This document shows positions 7,893 through 16,719 of a stretch of 46,500 nt of DNA, one piece after another. The notes below the pieces were generated by a model. It ran no database searches, was not told where the DNA came from, and saw only the letters and a program-made list of their open reading frames with translations. A program made the translations under genes and the position numbers. The stretch is from Deltaproteobacteria bacterium Ga0077550 (GTDB lineage: Bacteria; Myxococcota_A; Polyangia; Nannocystales; Nannocystaceae): contig LNFB01000197.1 in the NCBI GenBank assembly GCA_001464385.1, forward strand, positions 1 to 46,500, in the 5' to 3' direction. Position 1 is the stretch's first letter. Each line of letters begins with the position of its first letter.

Positions 7893-9302
7893 ATGTTCCG
7901 CAAGAGCGACACGCACATCCACTTCGTCGGCACCGGCGGCATCGGCATGAGCGGCATCGCCGAGGTCCTGCTCGACCTCGGCTACCGGGTCACCGGCACC
8001 GACCTCGCCGAGTCCGACACGACCCGGCGCCTCGCCCAGCGCGGGGCCACGGTGCACATCGGACACGCGGCCGTGCACCTCGGCGACGCGGACGTCGTGG
8101 TGGTCTCGAGCGCCGTCGGCCGCGACAACCCCGAGATCATCGCCGCGCGCCAGCGCAAGATCCCGGTCATCCAGCGCGCCGAGATGCTCGCCGAGCTGAT
8201 GCGCCTCAAGCAGGGCGTCGCGATCGCCGGCAGCCACGGCAAGACCACGACGACGTCGCTCATCGCGTCGATCCTACGAGCCGCCGATCTCGACCCGACG
8301 GTCGTCATCGGCGGCAAGGTCAACGCGCTGGGCTCGAACGCCAAGCTCGGCCAGGGCGACCTGCTCGTCGCCGAGGCCGACGAGAGCGACGGCTCGTTCC
8401 TGATGCTGACCCCGACGTTCGCAGTGGTGACCAACATCGACAGCGAGCACCTCGATCACTACGGCACGCTCGACGACGTTGCGCGCGCCTTCGTGGGCTT
8501 CGCCAACCGGGTGCCGTTCTACGGCATGGCGGTGGTGTGCATCGACGATCCCAACGTCGCCCGGATCCTGCCGCAGCTGACCAAGCGGATCATCACGTAC
8601 GGCGTCCAGCGCACCGACGCCGACTACGTGGCCGCCGCGATCCGCCACGACGGGCTGCACACCCACTTCCACACGCTCGTGCGCGGCACCGACCACGGCG
8701 AGTTCACGCTGCACATGCCGGGCATCCACAACGTGGCCAACGCCCTGGCCGCGATCGCGATCGCGGACGAGCTCGAGGTCCCGATCGAGATCACGCGCGC
8801 CGCGCTCGCGGGGTTCGAGGGCGTGCAGCGCCGCTTCACCATCCGCGGCGAGGCCCGCGGCGTGATGGTGGTCGACGACTACGGCCACCACCCCACCGAG
8901 GTCCGCGCGACGCTGGCCGGTGCGCGCACCAGCTTCCCGACCCGCCGCATCGTCGCGGCGCTGCAGCCCCACCGCTACAGCCGCCTGCGCGACAACCTCG
9001 AGGGGTTCGCCGCGTGCCTCGACCTCGCCGACGTCGTCGTCGTGACCGACGTCTACCCGGCCGGCGAGGCGCCGATCCCCGGCATCGACGCCGCGCGCCT
9101 GGTCGAGCTCGTCACCGCGCGGGTCGCCGATCGCCCCGTGCTCCACGAGCCCGACGTCACCGCCCTTCCCGCCCGACTCGCCGCGCTCGCCGAGCCCGGC
9201 GACCTGGTGCTGACCCTCGGCGCCGGCAACATCACCCGCTGCGGTCCGCAGCTGGTCTCGCTGCTGTCTGCCCCCCTGCCCGCCACCGGAACCGAACGAT
9301 GA
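7893..9302 (+). CDS. murC: UDP-N-acetylmuramate--L-alanine ligase MurC
   Basis: MurC adds L-alanine to UDP-N-acetylmuramate, the first amino-acid step of peptidoglycan precursor synthesis in the cytoplasm. The 469-residue protein has the N-terminal Rossmann signature [15 protein letters not shown] (10-24), the ATP-binding [10 protein letters not shown] at 113-122, and the C-terminal-domain [10 protein letters not shown] motif. Length is normal for the family. ATG 7893 sits directly before the conserved N-terminus. The gene follows an outer-membrane-like gene by 4 bp and overlaps the BolA-family gene by ATGA. Usual neighbours murB, ddl and ftsQ are missing here; ftsQ lies 3.3 kb away on the other strand. 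Confidence 0.97.
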   Translation: MFRKSDTHIHFVGTGGIGMSGIAEVLLDLGYRVTGTDLAESDTTRRLAQRGATVHIGHAAVHLGDADVVVVSSAVGRDNPEIIAARQRKIPVIQRAEMLAELMRLKQGVAIAGSHGKTTTTSLIASILRAADLDPTVVIGGKVNALGSNAKLGQGDLLVAEADESDGSFLMLTPTFAVVTNIDSEHLDHYGTLDDVARAFVGFANRVPFYGMAVVCIDDPNVARILPQLTKRIITYGVQRTDADYVAAAIRHDGLHTHFHTLVRGTDHGEFTLHMPGIHNVANALAAIAIADELEVPIEITRAALAGFEGVQRRFTIRGEARGVMVVDDYGHHPTEVRATLAGARTSFPTRRIVAALQPHRYSRLRDNLEGFAACLDLADVVVVTDVYPAGEAPIPGIDAARLVELVTARVADRPVLHEPDVTALPARLAALAEPGDLVLTLGAGNITRCGPQLVSLLSAPLPATGTER

Positions 9303-9556
9303 GCCACCACGAGACCGACTTCCAGGGCGACATCCACGACGCGATCCGCACCGCGATCGAGGCCGCGATCCCCGACGCGACCGTGATGGTCGGCGGCGGC
9401 GGCGGCCACTTCACGATCGACGTCACCGCGGCGGTGTTCGCCGGCAAGTCGATGCTGCAGAGCCAGCGGCTGGTCTATGCCGCGATCGCCCACCTGATGA
9501 AGGGCGACCGCGCGCCGGTGCACGCGGTCGACACGCTGCGCACCCACGCGAGCTGA
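9299..9556 (+). CDS. BolA/IbaG family protein
   Basis: This 85-residue protein has the short BolA fold: a helical N-terminus, then [17 protein letters not shown], then RLVYAAI and a C-terminal PVHAVDTL. BolA proteins pair with monothiol glutaredoxins in iron-sulfur handling and affect envelope growth in other bacteria. The usual histidine/cysteine loop here is glycine-rich (MVGGGGGH), leaving one clear histidine. It overlaps murC through ATGA, so translation is probably coupled. It ends the operon; a small ACCCG/CGGGT hairpin follows. Confidence 0.88.
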   Translation: MSHHETDFQGDIHDAIRTAIEAAIPDATVMVGGGGGHFTIDVTAAVFAGKSMLQSQRLVYAAIAHLMKGDRAPVHAVDTLRTHAS

Positions 9557-9561
9557 GCCCA

Positions 9562-9574
9562 ACCCGCTTCGGGT
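9562..9574. terminator. Small hairpin between convergent genes
   Basis: ACCCG and CGGGT flank a 3-nt loop, 5 nt after the BolA-family stop and before the convergent hydrolase stop. There is no T-tract, so terminator activity is only a guess. Confidence 0.25.
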
Positions 9575-9594
9575 CCTTGCGACCGCCGCGAACG

Positions 9595-10467
9595 TCAGAG
9601 GTGCGCGGCGATCCACTCGCGGATCATCGCGACCACGGGCGCCCGGAGGTCCGGCGGCTCGTTGTGCAGCTCGTGGTAGTAACCGGCGAACTCGCGCAGC
9701 GTCTGGTCGCGGGCAGCCGCCTTGGGTAGCGAGCGGAACACCCGCTGGGTGGCCCCGTGATCGCAGATGCGATCGCCGGTGCCGACGTACCAGAGCGACG
9801 GCAGCTCGATGCGCGAGGCCTCCTGCTCGACCCGGGCGATCGCGGCGTTCATCGCCCCGAACCACCCCGCCGTGACGACGTCGACCCGCAGCGGATCCGC
9901 GACGTAGCGCTTCACCACGTCGGCGTCGCGGGAGACCGCGTCCGCCGGGATCCCGGAGGGCAACGCCAGCCGCGGCGCGAGCCGGGCGGCGAGCTTGCCG
10001 ACTGCGAGCTTGAGCGGGTTGACCTTCATCGTCAGGCCCAGCAGCGGGCTCGAGATGATCGCGCCGCGCAGCTTCACGTCGTGCTGGTGCTCGATGAGGT
10101 AGACGAGGCTGATGAGGCCGCCCATCGAGTGGCCGAAGAGGAACCAAGGAATCGACTCGGGACGCTCGCTCGCCGGCCCGCGGGCGGCCTGCTCGAGCAT
10201 CACCTGGCGCAGGTCGAGGGCGTAGTCCTCGAAGCGCGCGACGTGGCCGCGGGGCCCGCCGGAGCGGCCGAGGCCGCGGTGATCGGGCCCGAACACCAAC
10301 GCGCCCTGCTCGACCCACTCGCCCGCGACCTGGGCGTAGCGCCCGGCGTGCTCGGCACCGCCGTGCGCGACGACGACGACGAACTTCGGCGGCCCCTCGG
10401 GGCGCCACACATCGACGTGGAGCGACGTGCCGTCGGGGGCGGTCGCGGTGTGCTCGGAGTGGGCCAT
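9595..10467 (-). CDS. Alpha/beta hydrolase, monoacylglycerol lipase/lysophospholipase type
   Basis: This 290-residue hydrolase resembles the serine hydrolases that cleave monoacylglycerols or lysophospholipids. The oxyanion region HGGAEHAGRY, the DHRGLGRSGG block and the nucleophile elbow FGHSMGG are clear. The acidic residue is probably in GTGDRICDH and the catalytic histidine in YYHELHNEP near the C-terminus. There is no signal peptide, so it is likely cytoplasmic. ATG 10467 gives the natural N-terminus MAHSEHTATAPDG. It is divergent from the PrsW-type gene at 10527 with a 59-bp gap. The true substrate is not determined by sequence. Confidence 0.88.
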   Translation of the reverse strand: MAHSEHTATAPDGTSLHVDVWRPEGPPKFVVVVAHGGAEHAGRYAQVAGEWVEQGALVFGPDHRGLGRSGGPRGHVARFEDYALDLRQVMLEQAARGPASERPESIPWFLFGHSMGGLISLVYLIEHQHDVKLRGAIISSPLLGLTMKVNPLKLAVGKLAARLAPRLALPSGIPADAVSRDADVVKRYVADPLRVDVVTAGWFGAMNAAIARVEQEASRIELPSLWYVGTGDRICDHGATQRVFRSLPKAAARDQTLREFAGYYHELHNEPPDLRAPVVAMIREWIAAHL

Positions 10468-10510
10468 CGGCGGCAAGCCTCGCGCACCGCCGTGCCGGTC
10501 GCAAGCCCGG

Positions 10511-10516
10511 TACAGT
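10511..10516 (+). promoter_or_regulatory. TACAGT -10-like box, PrsW-type gene
   Basis: TACAGT ends 10 nt before the ATG at 10527, with no Shine-Dalgarno-like sequence in between. Confidence 0.4.
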
Positions 10517-10526
10517 TCGGGCGACG

Positions 10527-11309
10527 ATGGCAGCCGCCCCCTGCGACGTGTGCTCGGCCGCACCGCCCGTGCTGCTCGGGTGGGTCGACCACCTGCCGGC
10601 CGCGCTGCTCGCCGGACTGCCTGCGCTGCTCGTGCTCGTCCTGGTCGATCGCCTCGACGCGCGCGGCGACGAGCCGCGGTGGATGCTGCGGCGCGCGGCG
10701 GCGATGGGCGCGGCCGCGGTGCTGCCGGCCCTCGCGCTCGAGCTGGCGCTCGCCCTCGCAGGGCTGCCGGTGCGGGGCGTCGACGCGTGGACGATCGCCA
10801 TCTCGAGCCTCGTCGTCGTCGCGCTCTGCGAAGAGTCGTGCAAGGCGGGCGCGCTGGCGTGGCTGCTCGCCCGGCGCCTCGCGTTCGAGAACCGCCGCGA
10901 CGGCGCCCGCTACGGCGCCCGCATCGGGCTGGGCTTCGCGCTGGTCGAGAACGTCTACTACGGCCTGCTGCTCGACGACGCCGCGCCGCTGCTGCTCACG
11001 ATCGCGGCGCGCACGGTCCTGACGGTCCCGATGCACGCGGTGTGGGCCGCGATCGTCGGCGACGACGCGGCGCGCCGCCACGTCGAGGGTCGACCGGCGT
11101 GGCCGTGGCAAGGGCTCGCGATCGCGATCCTCGGCCACGGGCTCTTCGATTTCGGGCTGGCGATCGCCCAGCTCGCCTCGGCGCGGGGCGACACGCCGGG
11201 GTTCGCGGCCGCGGTCGCGCTGGTGCTCGCGGTCGCCGCGGCCAGCGTGATGGTGCTGCGCCAGCGGGTGCGCGCGGCGCTGCTGCAGGACGCCGAGGCG
11301 CAGGCCTGA
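10527..11309 (+). CDS. PrsW-type intramembrane metalloprotease
   Basis: This 260-residue polytopic membrane protein carries the three PrsW motifs in the expected order: E102-E103-x-x-K (EESCK), F137-x-x-x-E141 in FALVENVYYG, and H204-x-x-x-D208 in HGLFD. About seven hydrophobic segments surround them. PrsW cleaves anti-sigma factor RsiW in Bacillus; here the target is unknown, though a membrane-attached sigma factor is encoded 7 kb away. An N-terminal CDVC pair precedes the first membrane segment and could bind metal or form a disulfide. The ATG at 10527 has a TACAGT box 10 nt upstream. The stop abuts the convergent ftsA stop with no intervening base. Confidence 0.85.
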   Translation: MAAAPCDVCSAAPPVLLGWVDHLPAALLAGLPALLVLVLVDRLDARGDEPRWMLRRAAAMGAAAVLPALALELALALAGLPVRGVDAWTIAISSLVVVALCEESCKAGALAWLLARRLAFENRRDGARYGARIGLGFALVENVYYGLLLDDAAPLLLTIAARTVLTVPMHAVWAAIVGDDAARRHVEGRPAWPWQGLAIAILGHGLFDFGLAIAQLASARGDTPGFAAAVALVLAVAAASVMVLRQRVRAALLQDAEAQA

Positions 11310-12581
11310 TCAGAACATCTCGCGGACCCACGCGCCGAAGCGACGCGCGATGCCCGGGCCCTCGTCCTTCACGCGGCGCGGCGCCTCGTGGTGGCGCACC
11401 GGCTCGTGGCCCGCGCCGTAGAGCACCAGGCCCAGGCCGGTGGCGTACTTCGGGTCGGCGATGACGCCGGCGAAGCCGCCCTCGGCGAGGCGGACGTGGG
11501 GCTGAGCGCGGCTGCCCGCGGTCGCCGTCGGCACGCCGCGGCGCACCGGCATCTGGAAGATGTCCTCGGCGATCTCGAGCATGCCGTCCATCATCGCGGC
11601 GCCGCCGGTGAGCACCAGGCCGCTCGCGGCCAGATCCGCCGCTCCGCTGGCGAGCAGCTCCTGCTGCGCCATCAAGAAGATCTCCTCGACGCGCGGCTCG
11701 ATCACCTCGGCGAGGAAGCGGCGCTTGAACGATCGCGGCGGCCGCGGGCCCACGCCGGGCACCTCGATCTCCTCGTCGTCCTGGACCATGCTGATGAGCG
11801 CGCAGCCGTGCTTGCGCTTGATCGCCTCGGCCTCCGGCACGCTGGTGCGCAGCCCGTGGGCGACGTCCTGGGTGATGCGGTGGCCGCCCAACACGATCAC
11901 CGAGGTGAAGACGTTGCTGCCCTCGTGGTAGACGGCGATGTCGGTGGTGCCGCCGCCGATGTCGATCATCACGACGCCGAGGTCCCGCTCGTCCTCGTGC
12001 AGGACGGCCAGCGCGCTGGCGATCGGCTCGATCACCACCTCGACGACCTCGAGCGAGGCGCGGTTGCAGCACTTGATGATGTTCTGGACGCTGGTCACCG
12101 CGGCGGTGATGACGTGGGCGCGGACCTCCATGCGCACGCCGTTCATGCCGATCGGATCGCGGATCTGCCCCTGGCCGTCGATGATGTACTCGAGCGGCAC
12201 GGTGTGGATGATCTGCCGGTCGAGCGGGATGTTGACCGCCTTGGCCTGTTCGATCACGCGGGCGACGTCGACGTCCTCGACCTCGCGCGAGCGCATGCTG
12301 ACCTGGCCGTTGCTGTTGAAGCCGCGGATGTGGCCGCCGGCGATGCCGACGTAGACCGACTGCACGTCGGCCGCCGCCATCTGCTCGGCCTCCTGGATCG
12401 CGGCCTGGATGCTCGCGGTGGTCGCCTCGATGTTCACGACCACGCCCTGGCGCAGGCCGTCCGACGGGCTCGTGCCGACGCCGAGCACCTCGACGCCGCT
12501 GGGGGTGACCTCACCGATGATCGCCGCGACCTTGGTCGTGCCGATGTCGAGGCCGCAAATGACTTCTCCTACCTCAGCCAT
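11310..12581 (-). CDS. ftsA: Cell division protein FtsA
   Basis: FtsA is the actin-like protein that tethers FtsZ to the inner membrane and recruits later division proteins. The 423-residue protein has the actin-fold nucleotide loops GLDIGTTKVAAI near the N-terminus and MIDIGGGTTDIAV in the middle, plus LTGGAAMMDG. The C-terminus is an amphipathic helix (GIARRFGAWVREMF) of the kind that binds membrane. It lies 17 bp downstream of ftsQ and is the last gene of the group ftsZ-ftsQ-ftsA in transcription order. Usually ftsA comes between ftsQ and ftsZ with ftsZ last. Confidence 0.97.
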   Translation of the reverse strand: MAEVGEVICGLDIGTTKVAAIIGEVTPSGVEVLGVGTSPSDGLRQGVVVNIEATTASIQAAIQEAEQMAAADVQSVYVGIAGGHIRGFNSNGQVSMRSREVEDVDVARVIEQAKAVNIPLDRQIIHTVPLEYIIDGQGQIRDPIGMNGVRMEVRAHVITAAVTSVQNIIKCCNRASLEVVEVVIEPIASALAVLHEDERDLGVVMIDIGGGTTDIAVYHEGSNVFTSVIVLGGHRITQDVAHGLRTSVPEAEAIKRKHGCALISMVQDDEEIEVPGVGPRPPRSFKRRFLAEVIEPRVEEIFLMAQQELLASGAADLAASGLVLTGGAAMMDGMLEIAEDIFQMPVRRGVPTATAGSRAQPHVRLAEGGFAGVIADPKYATGLGLVLYGAGHEPVRHHEAPRRVKDEGPGIARRFGAWVREMF

Positions 12582-12598
12582 AGTAGTCGCTCGCTTCT

Positions 12599-13660
12599 TC
12601 AGTGATGTCGGGGGATCCGCGGCGCGCGGTGCTTCGCGGGTGCCGGCGGTGCTTCGGGGGATGCTTCGGCGCTCGCCGCCTCGCGCACGGCGGCACCGTT
12701 GGCGGCGCGCTCGTGGGCATCGACGACCAGCTGGGGGACGTCCTTGGCCGGAAAGAAGCTCGCAACCACACGATCGGCTCGATCGGGCACGGTCGCGCCG
12801 TCGAGGTGGGCGACCGCGAGCTTGTCCGATTCCTCGCCGAGCGCGGCCCGCAGCGCGTCGAAGCGCGCCAGCGCGACGCGGGGATCACCGCGGCCGATAC
12901 GGAGCTGCGAGCCGACGTTCGCGGTGTACAGCGTGACGCCGCCGGCGGTGTCGATGTGGACCTCGGACAACAGCGGCCGACGCTTCTCGGCGTAGGCGGC
13001 GACGACGTCGAGGGCACGCGTGATGCGGACCTTGCTGCCCTCGGGGTCGGCGACCAGCGCGGTGCCGTCGACTCCGGTGATGACCGGGAGCTGACCTCGC
13101 TCGCCGGACTCGAGCCGCTTGAACGGCTCGCCCTGGGCGTCGACGAGCAGCATCACGCCCGCGGCGAGCACGGCCGTCGCCTGGTGCTCCTCGATCTCGA
13201 CGCGCAGCGCGTCCGGCAGCTCGCGGTTGACGACGGCGCGCGCAACCCACGGCTCGGCGGCCACGCGCTCGGCGAGCTCGTCGAGCTGCAGCGACAGGAT
13301 GTTGGTGCCGGGCGCCAGCGCCAGGAGCTCGCGCAGTCGGGCCTCGTCGACGTGGGCCGTGGCGCGGAACTCGAGCGCGCGGACCTCGAAGCGGGGCGAC
13401 GTGGTCGCGTAGGCATAGCCCTCGCGCACGCCGACCAGGACGCCATAGGCGAGGCCGGCGCACAGACCGACGCGCACTGCGATGCGCAGGCCCGTGCGGG
13501 CGACGCGACCGAGCCGCGTGCCGCCAGCGCTGCCACTGCCGGAGGTCGCAGCGACCGGCCGCGCGCCGTCGCTCGACGGCTCACGGCGCGGACGCGGCCC
13601 ACGACGGGCGTTGCCGGTCTTGGTGCGCTTGGGCGCGGCGGTGACGATGCGGGGCTTCAT
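12599..13660 (-). CDS. ftsQ: Cell division protein FtsQ (DivIB family)
   Basis: FtsQ is a bitopic inner-membrane protein linking early and late divisome proteins. The 353-residue protein has a basic cytoplasmic N-terminus (about 1-55), one membrane segment (about 60-80), a POTRA domain starting at FEVRALEFRATAHVDEARLREL, and a beta domain containing LPVITGVDG. A proline/alanine-rich tail ends the protein. ATG 13660 opens the basic N-terminus; an in-frame extension to 13813 is less protein-like. Position between ftsZ and ftsA supports the call. The 230-bp gap to ftsZ suggests it has its own promoter or processing site. Confidence 0.92.
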   Translation of the reverse strand: MKPRIVTAAPKRTKTGNARRGPRPRREPSSDGARPVAATSGSGSAGGTRLGRVARTGLRIAVRVGLCAGLAYGVLVGVREGYAYATTSPRFEVRALEFRATAHVDEARLRELLALAPGTNILSLQLDELAERVAAEPWVARAVVNRELPDALRVEIEEHQATAVLAAGVMLLVDAQGEPFKRLESGERGQLPVITGVDGTALVADPEGSKVRITRALDVVAAYAEKRRPLLSEVHIDTAGGVTLYTANVGSQLRIGRGDPRVALARFDALRAALGEESDKLAVAHLDGATVPDRADRVVASFFPAKDVPQLVVDAHERAANGAAVREAASAEASPEAPPAPAKHRAPRIPRHH

Positions 13661-13797
13661 GGCGAAGGGGCTCCGCGAATGCGCGGCGATCTTCGCAATA
13701 CCCTGCGTTCGTCGAGCTACGCAAAAAACCGGGGATGCGTGGACATGCCGGCGGCTTCGGTTTCGGGCGCACGGCGGCGCGAACGAACCAAAGACGA

Positions 13798-13821
13798 AGG
13801 GCGGCCTTTGCAAGCCGCCCT
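13798..13821 (-). terminator. Hairpin downstream of ftsZ
   Basis: AGGGCGGC at 13798-13805 and GCCGCCCT at 13814-13821 form a perfect 8-bp stem with an 8-nt loop, 70 bp after the ftsZ stop. On the minus strand it is followed by TTCGTCTTTGG, only a weak T-rich stretch. It may terminate or attenuate transcription from ftsZ into ftsQ. The rest of the 230-bp ftsZ-ftsQ gap shows no gene. Confidence 0.45.
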
Positions 13822-13890
13822 CCGCCCCCGTTGGTCAACCGTCTCGAAGGAACGCCGAAGAAGAAACCAAGTCGAATCGAAGGGTCCGCG

Positions 13891-15306
13891 TCAGCGGACG
13901 AAGCCGTTGTTCTCGTCACGTCGGCGAAGGAACGCGGGGATCTCGGAGGGATCCGACGACAGCTCGGCGCGGGCGTCGGGCCGGAGCTCTGGACGGATCT
14001 CGGGCCGCATGTCCGTGCGCATGTCGGCGCGCGTGACATCGGGGCGCGTGTCGCCGCGACCGCGACCGCTGGTCGCCGTCGATCCGTGGCTGTGGCTCGC
14101 CGGCGGGCCCGAGGGTCCGCGGAGCATCGACGGCGGCAGCGTGGCCTGCTGCGGGCGCGCGGGCGCCTGCAGCTGCGCGCTCGAGAACAGGCCCGGCTGA
14201 CGACCGGTGGCCAGCGGCCCCTGCGTCACGACGTCCTTGCGGTTGCCCGGGCCGACCGTGCCGACCGCGACCATCTGCGACTGGCGACGACGCGCGCCGC
14301 TGTGGCTGCGGATCGCCTCCTCGAGGTCCTCGTGCGCGGGGACGTGCTGATCGAAGCCCGTCGCGATGACGGTGATCCGCAGCGCATCGCCCATGTGCTC
14401 GTCGATGACCGCGCCGAAGATGATGTTGCAGTCCTCGTGCGCCGCCTCTTGGATGAGCGACGCGGCCTCCTCGACCTCGTGGAGCTTGAGGTCGGGACCG
14501 GCGGTGATGTTGATGAGGATGCCCTTGGCGCCCTGGATCGTGACGTCCTCGAGCAGCGGGCTGTTGATCGCCTGCTGGGCGGCCGCGAGCGCGCGGCCCT
14601 CCTCGGTGGCGAAGCCCATGCCCATCAGCGCGCGGCCCTGGCCGGACATGATGGTGCGGACGTCGGCGAAGTCGACGTTGATGATGCCCGGGATCGTGAT
14701 GAGGTCCGAGACGCCCTGGGTGGCGTGCTGCAGGACCTCGTCGCACAGCTTGAAGCTGTCGAGCAGGCTCGTCGACGTGCTGGTGACGTCGAGCAGGCGA
14801 TCGTTCGGGATCGTGATGAGCGTGTCGACGGCGCGCTCGAGGGCGGCGATGCCCTCCTCGCCGACGCGGAGTCGACGACGGCCCTCGAAGCGGAACGGCT
14901 TGGTCACGACGCCGACGCACAGCGCCCCGCACTCGCGGGCGACCTGCGCGACGATCGGCGCGGCGCCGGTGCCGGTGCCGCCGCCCATGCCCGCGGTGAC
15001 GAAGACCATGTCGGCCCCACGCAGCACCTCGGTGAGCTCGGCGATGCTCTCGAGCGCCGCCTCGCGGCCGCGCTCGGGGTTCGCGCCCGCCCCCAGGCCG
15101 CGGGTGATCGCCCCGCCGAGCTGGATGCGGATCGGCGCGCGGCTCTTCTCGAGCGCCTGCACGTCGGTGTTCGCGGCGATGAACTCGACGCCTTCGACCC
15201 CGTGGCCGATCATCGTGTTGATCGCGTTGCCACCGGCGCCACCGACACCGATGACCTTGATCTTCGCGTGGTCCGGGAACGCTTCCTCGAGTTCGAAGTA
15301 CGCCAT
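13891..15306 (-). CDS. ftsZ: Cell division protein FtsZ
   Basis: FtsZ is the tubulin-like GTPase that forms the division ring. The 471-residue protein has the GTP signature GMGGGTGTG at 107-115 and the T7 loop NVDFADV at 210-216. Residues 321-453 form an unusually long, Arg-rich linker with repeated R-x-D/E pairs ([19 protein letters not shown]). The conserved C-terminal peptide [12 protein letters not shown] near residue 455 binds FtsA, and a further DENNGFVR follows it. It is the first gene of the ftsZ-ftsQ-ftsA group. In the 153 bp upstream I see no TANNNT box close to the start, so ftsZ probably has a normal leader. Confidence 0.98.
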   Translation of the reverse strand: MAYFELEEAFPDHAKIKVIGVGGAGGNAINTMIGHGVEGVEFIAANTDVQALEKSRAPIRIQLGGAITRGLGAGANPERGREAALESIAELTEVLRGADMVFVTAGMGGGTGTGAAPIVAQVARECGALCVGVVTKPFRFEGRRRLRVGEEGIAALERAVDTLITIPNDRLLDVTSTSTSLLDSFKLCDEVLQHATQGVSDLITIPGIINVDFADVRTIMSGQGRALMGMGFATEEGRALAAAQQAINSPLLEDVTIQGAKGILINITAGPDLKLHEVEEAASLIQEAAHEDCNIIFGAVIDEHMGDALRITVIATGFDQHVPAHEDLEEAIRSHSGARRRQSQMVAVGTVGPGNRKDVVTQGPLATGRQPGLFSSAQLQAPARPQQATLPPSMLRGPSGPPASHSHGSTATSGRGRGDTRPDVTRADMRTDMRPEIRPELRPDARAELSSDPSEIPAFLRRRDENNGFVR

Positions 15307-15459
15307 GGCGGGTTCAAGCCTTCTCCCCGATCGGACCGCCCGAGCGCTCCGCCGCGAGGTTCGCTTCGACCCCCCTTACATGGCGTGATCAGGGGCAGCA
15401 AGAAAACGGCGACGGGAGGGTCACCGCGGCGTTCGCGCAGGCCGAACGGCGCGAATTCC

Positions 15460-16257
15460 TCAGTCCTGGGCCGCCCGGGCCCAGGCCGCGGTGACCTCGT
15501 CCACGGGGTAGTAGGTCTCGATCCGCAGCTCGTGGGCGGTCACGTCGATGGGGGTGCCCAGGGTCGCGATCGTGGTGAAGAACCGCAGCTCGAGGTCGCC
15601 GCGGCGCAGGTGCACGGGGATCAACAGGCGCGGCTCGCCGACAATCACGTCGCGCACCGGGGGCAGCGGGCCGTAGCGCCCGAGCTCGTCCAGCAGCCGC
15701 ACGGTCGCGCCGGTCGGATCTGACAGCGCCTCATGGCGCAGGCGCTCGATCGTGACGCGGACGATCTCGGCGAAGTTGACCAGGTGCGGCCGGATCCCCC
15801 GCGGGTGGAAGATGAGGTGCATCGCGTTGCCGCCGAGCTCGACCAGGACCTGCGGATCCGCGACGAAGTGGCCCATCACCCGCTGGGCTCCCCGGTTCGA
15901 GGCCATCACCTGCCAGTGCGGATCGACGACGACCGCCGGGAACGGATCGTGGTGCGCGAGGATCAGATCGAGCACGCGACGCAGCTCGCCCATCGCCGGC
16001 GCGGCCAGGGGCTCGTCGCGGTAGACCGGCGCGAACCCAGCCGCGAGCAGCCAGCGGTTGCGCTCGCGCAGGGGCACATCCAGCGCCGAGGCGAGCACGA
16101 GCACCATGTCGCGGCTCGGCGCCGACTTGCCGGTCTCGACGAAGCTGAGGTGCCGCGTCGACACCTCGGCGCGCTCGGCCAGCGCCAGCTGCGAGAGCCC
16201 CCGGCTCACCCGCCAGTGGCGGACCAGGCGGCCCACCGGTTCGACGTCGCGTCCCAT
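15460..16257 (-). CDS. XRE-family regulator with MmyB-like ligand-binding domain
   Basis: This 265-residue transcription regulator has an N-terminal helix-turn-helix of the XRE type (about 8-65, with LSQLALAERAEVSTRHLSFVETGKS) and a C-terminal MmyB-like PAS-type domain (about 90-255) that in Streptomyces relatives binds a fatty acid. It contains the usual FHPRGIRPHLVNF block. A TAGCGT box lies 6 nt before the ATG at 16257. It is divergent from a small membrane protein gene, and a 19-bp inverted repeat lies between them. Control of that neighbour and of itself is inferred from this arrangement. Confidence 0.9.
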   Translation of the reverse strand: MGRDVEPVGRLVRHWRVSRGLSQLALAERAEVSTRHLSFVETGKSAPSRDMVLVLASALDVPLRERNRWLLAAGFAPVYRDEPLAAPAMGELRRVLDLILAHHDPFPAVVVDPHWQVMASNRGAQRVMGHFVADPQVLVELGGNAMHLIFHPRGIRPHLVNFAEIVRVTIERLRHEALSDPTGATVRLLDELGRYGPLPPVRDVIVGEPRLLIPVHLRRGDLELRFFTTIATLGTPIDVTAHELRIETYYPVDEVTAAWARAAQD

Positions 16258-16263
16258 GCCCGA

Positions 16264-16269
16264 ACGCTA
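16264..16269 (-). promoter_or_regulatory. TAGCGT -10-like box, XRE regulator
   Basis: TAGCGT on the minus strand lies 6 nt before the ATG at 16257. That spacing would place the transcript start at the start codon. Confidence 0.4.
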
Positions 16270-16290
16270 CGCCATGCGGGTGTCGCCCGA

Positions 16291-16309
16291 CATGACCTCC
16301 GACGTCATG
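16291..16309. promoter_or_regulatory. Inverted repeat CATGAC-N7-GTCATG, likely operator
   Basis: Perfect 6-bp arms with a 7-bp spacer lie 33-52 bp upstream of the XRE regulator start and 44-62 bp upstream of the divergent membrane protein. It is the natural candidate site for the XRE regulator. Confidence 0.45.
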
Positions 16310-16353
16310 GCGAGCCCCCGGGGCCGCGGCCACGCTGGGCCCACGAACCCGCC

Positions 16354-16644
16354 ATGAACAACCGTCTCGCCGCCACCGCCGTCCTCGTCCCCTTCCTCGC
16401 CTACTCGCTCTGGGTCGCGGCCACCTGCGGCCCGCTCGGCTTCCTCGACCTCGCGGGCCGCGAGCCGTGGGCGATGCAGCTGCTGCTCGACCTCGCGATC
16501 ACCTCGGCGTTCTCGATCCACTGGATGATCCGCGACGCCCGCGTCGCCGGGCGGAACCCGTGGCCGTTCGTGATCGCGACGATCGCGGTGGGATCGATCG
16601 CGGCGCTGGTGTACATCGCGACGGGTCGCCGGCGCGGGGCGTAG
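16354..16644 (+). CDS. Small three-span membrane protein (DUF2834-like)
   Basis: This 96-residue protein is mostly three hydrophobic segments (about 8-28, 42-58 and 73-90) with a basic tail. The layout and the segment FSIHWMIRDARVAGRNPW resemble DUF2834 proteins, but the assignment is tentative. The function is unknown. It is divergent from the XRE/MmyB regulator across 96 bp that hold a likely operator, so it is probably that regulator's main target. Confidence 0.65.
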   Translation: MNNRLAATAVLVPFLAYSLWVAATCGPLGFLDLAGREPWAMQLLLDLAITSAFSIHWMIRDARVAGRNPWPFVIATIAVGSIAALVYIATGRRRGA

Positions 16645-16719
16645 CGCAAACCGGATGCTCGCGCGCGTTCGACTGGCGAGGCCGCGCACGCGCGGGCATG
16701 CTCGCATCGTCGCGCGCCG

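Noticed and set aside
15307..15459. TTGCTG-N17-TAAGGG as the ftsZ promoter
   Set aside because: Only three and two positions match the consensus hexamers, which is too weak to list as a feature.
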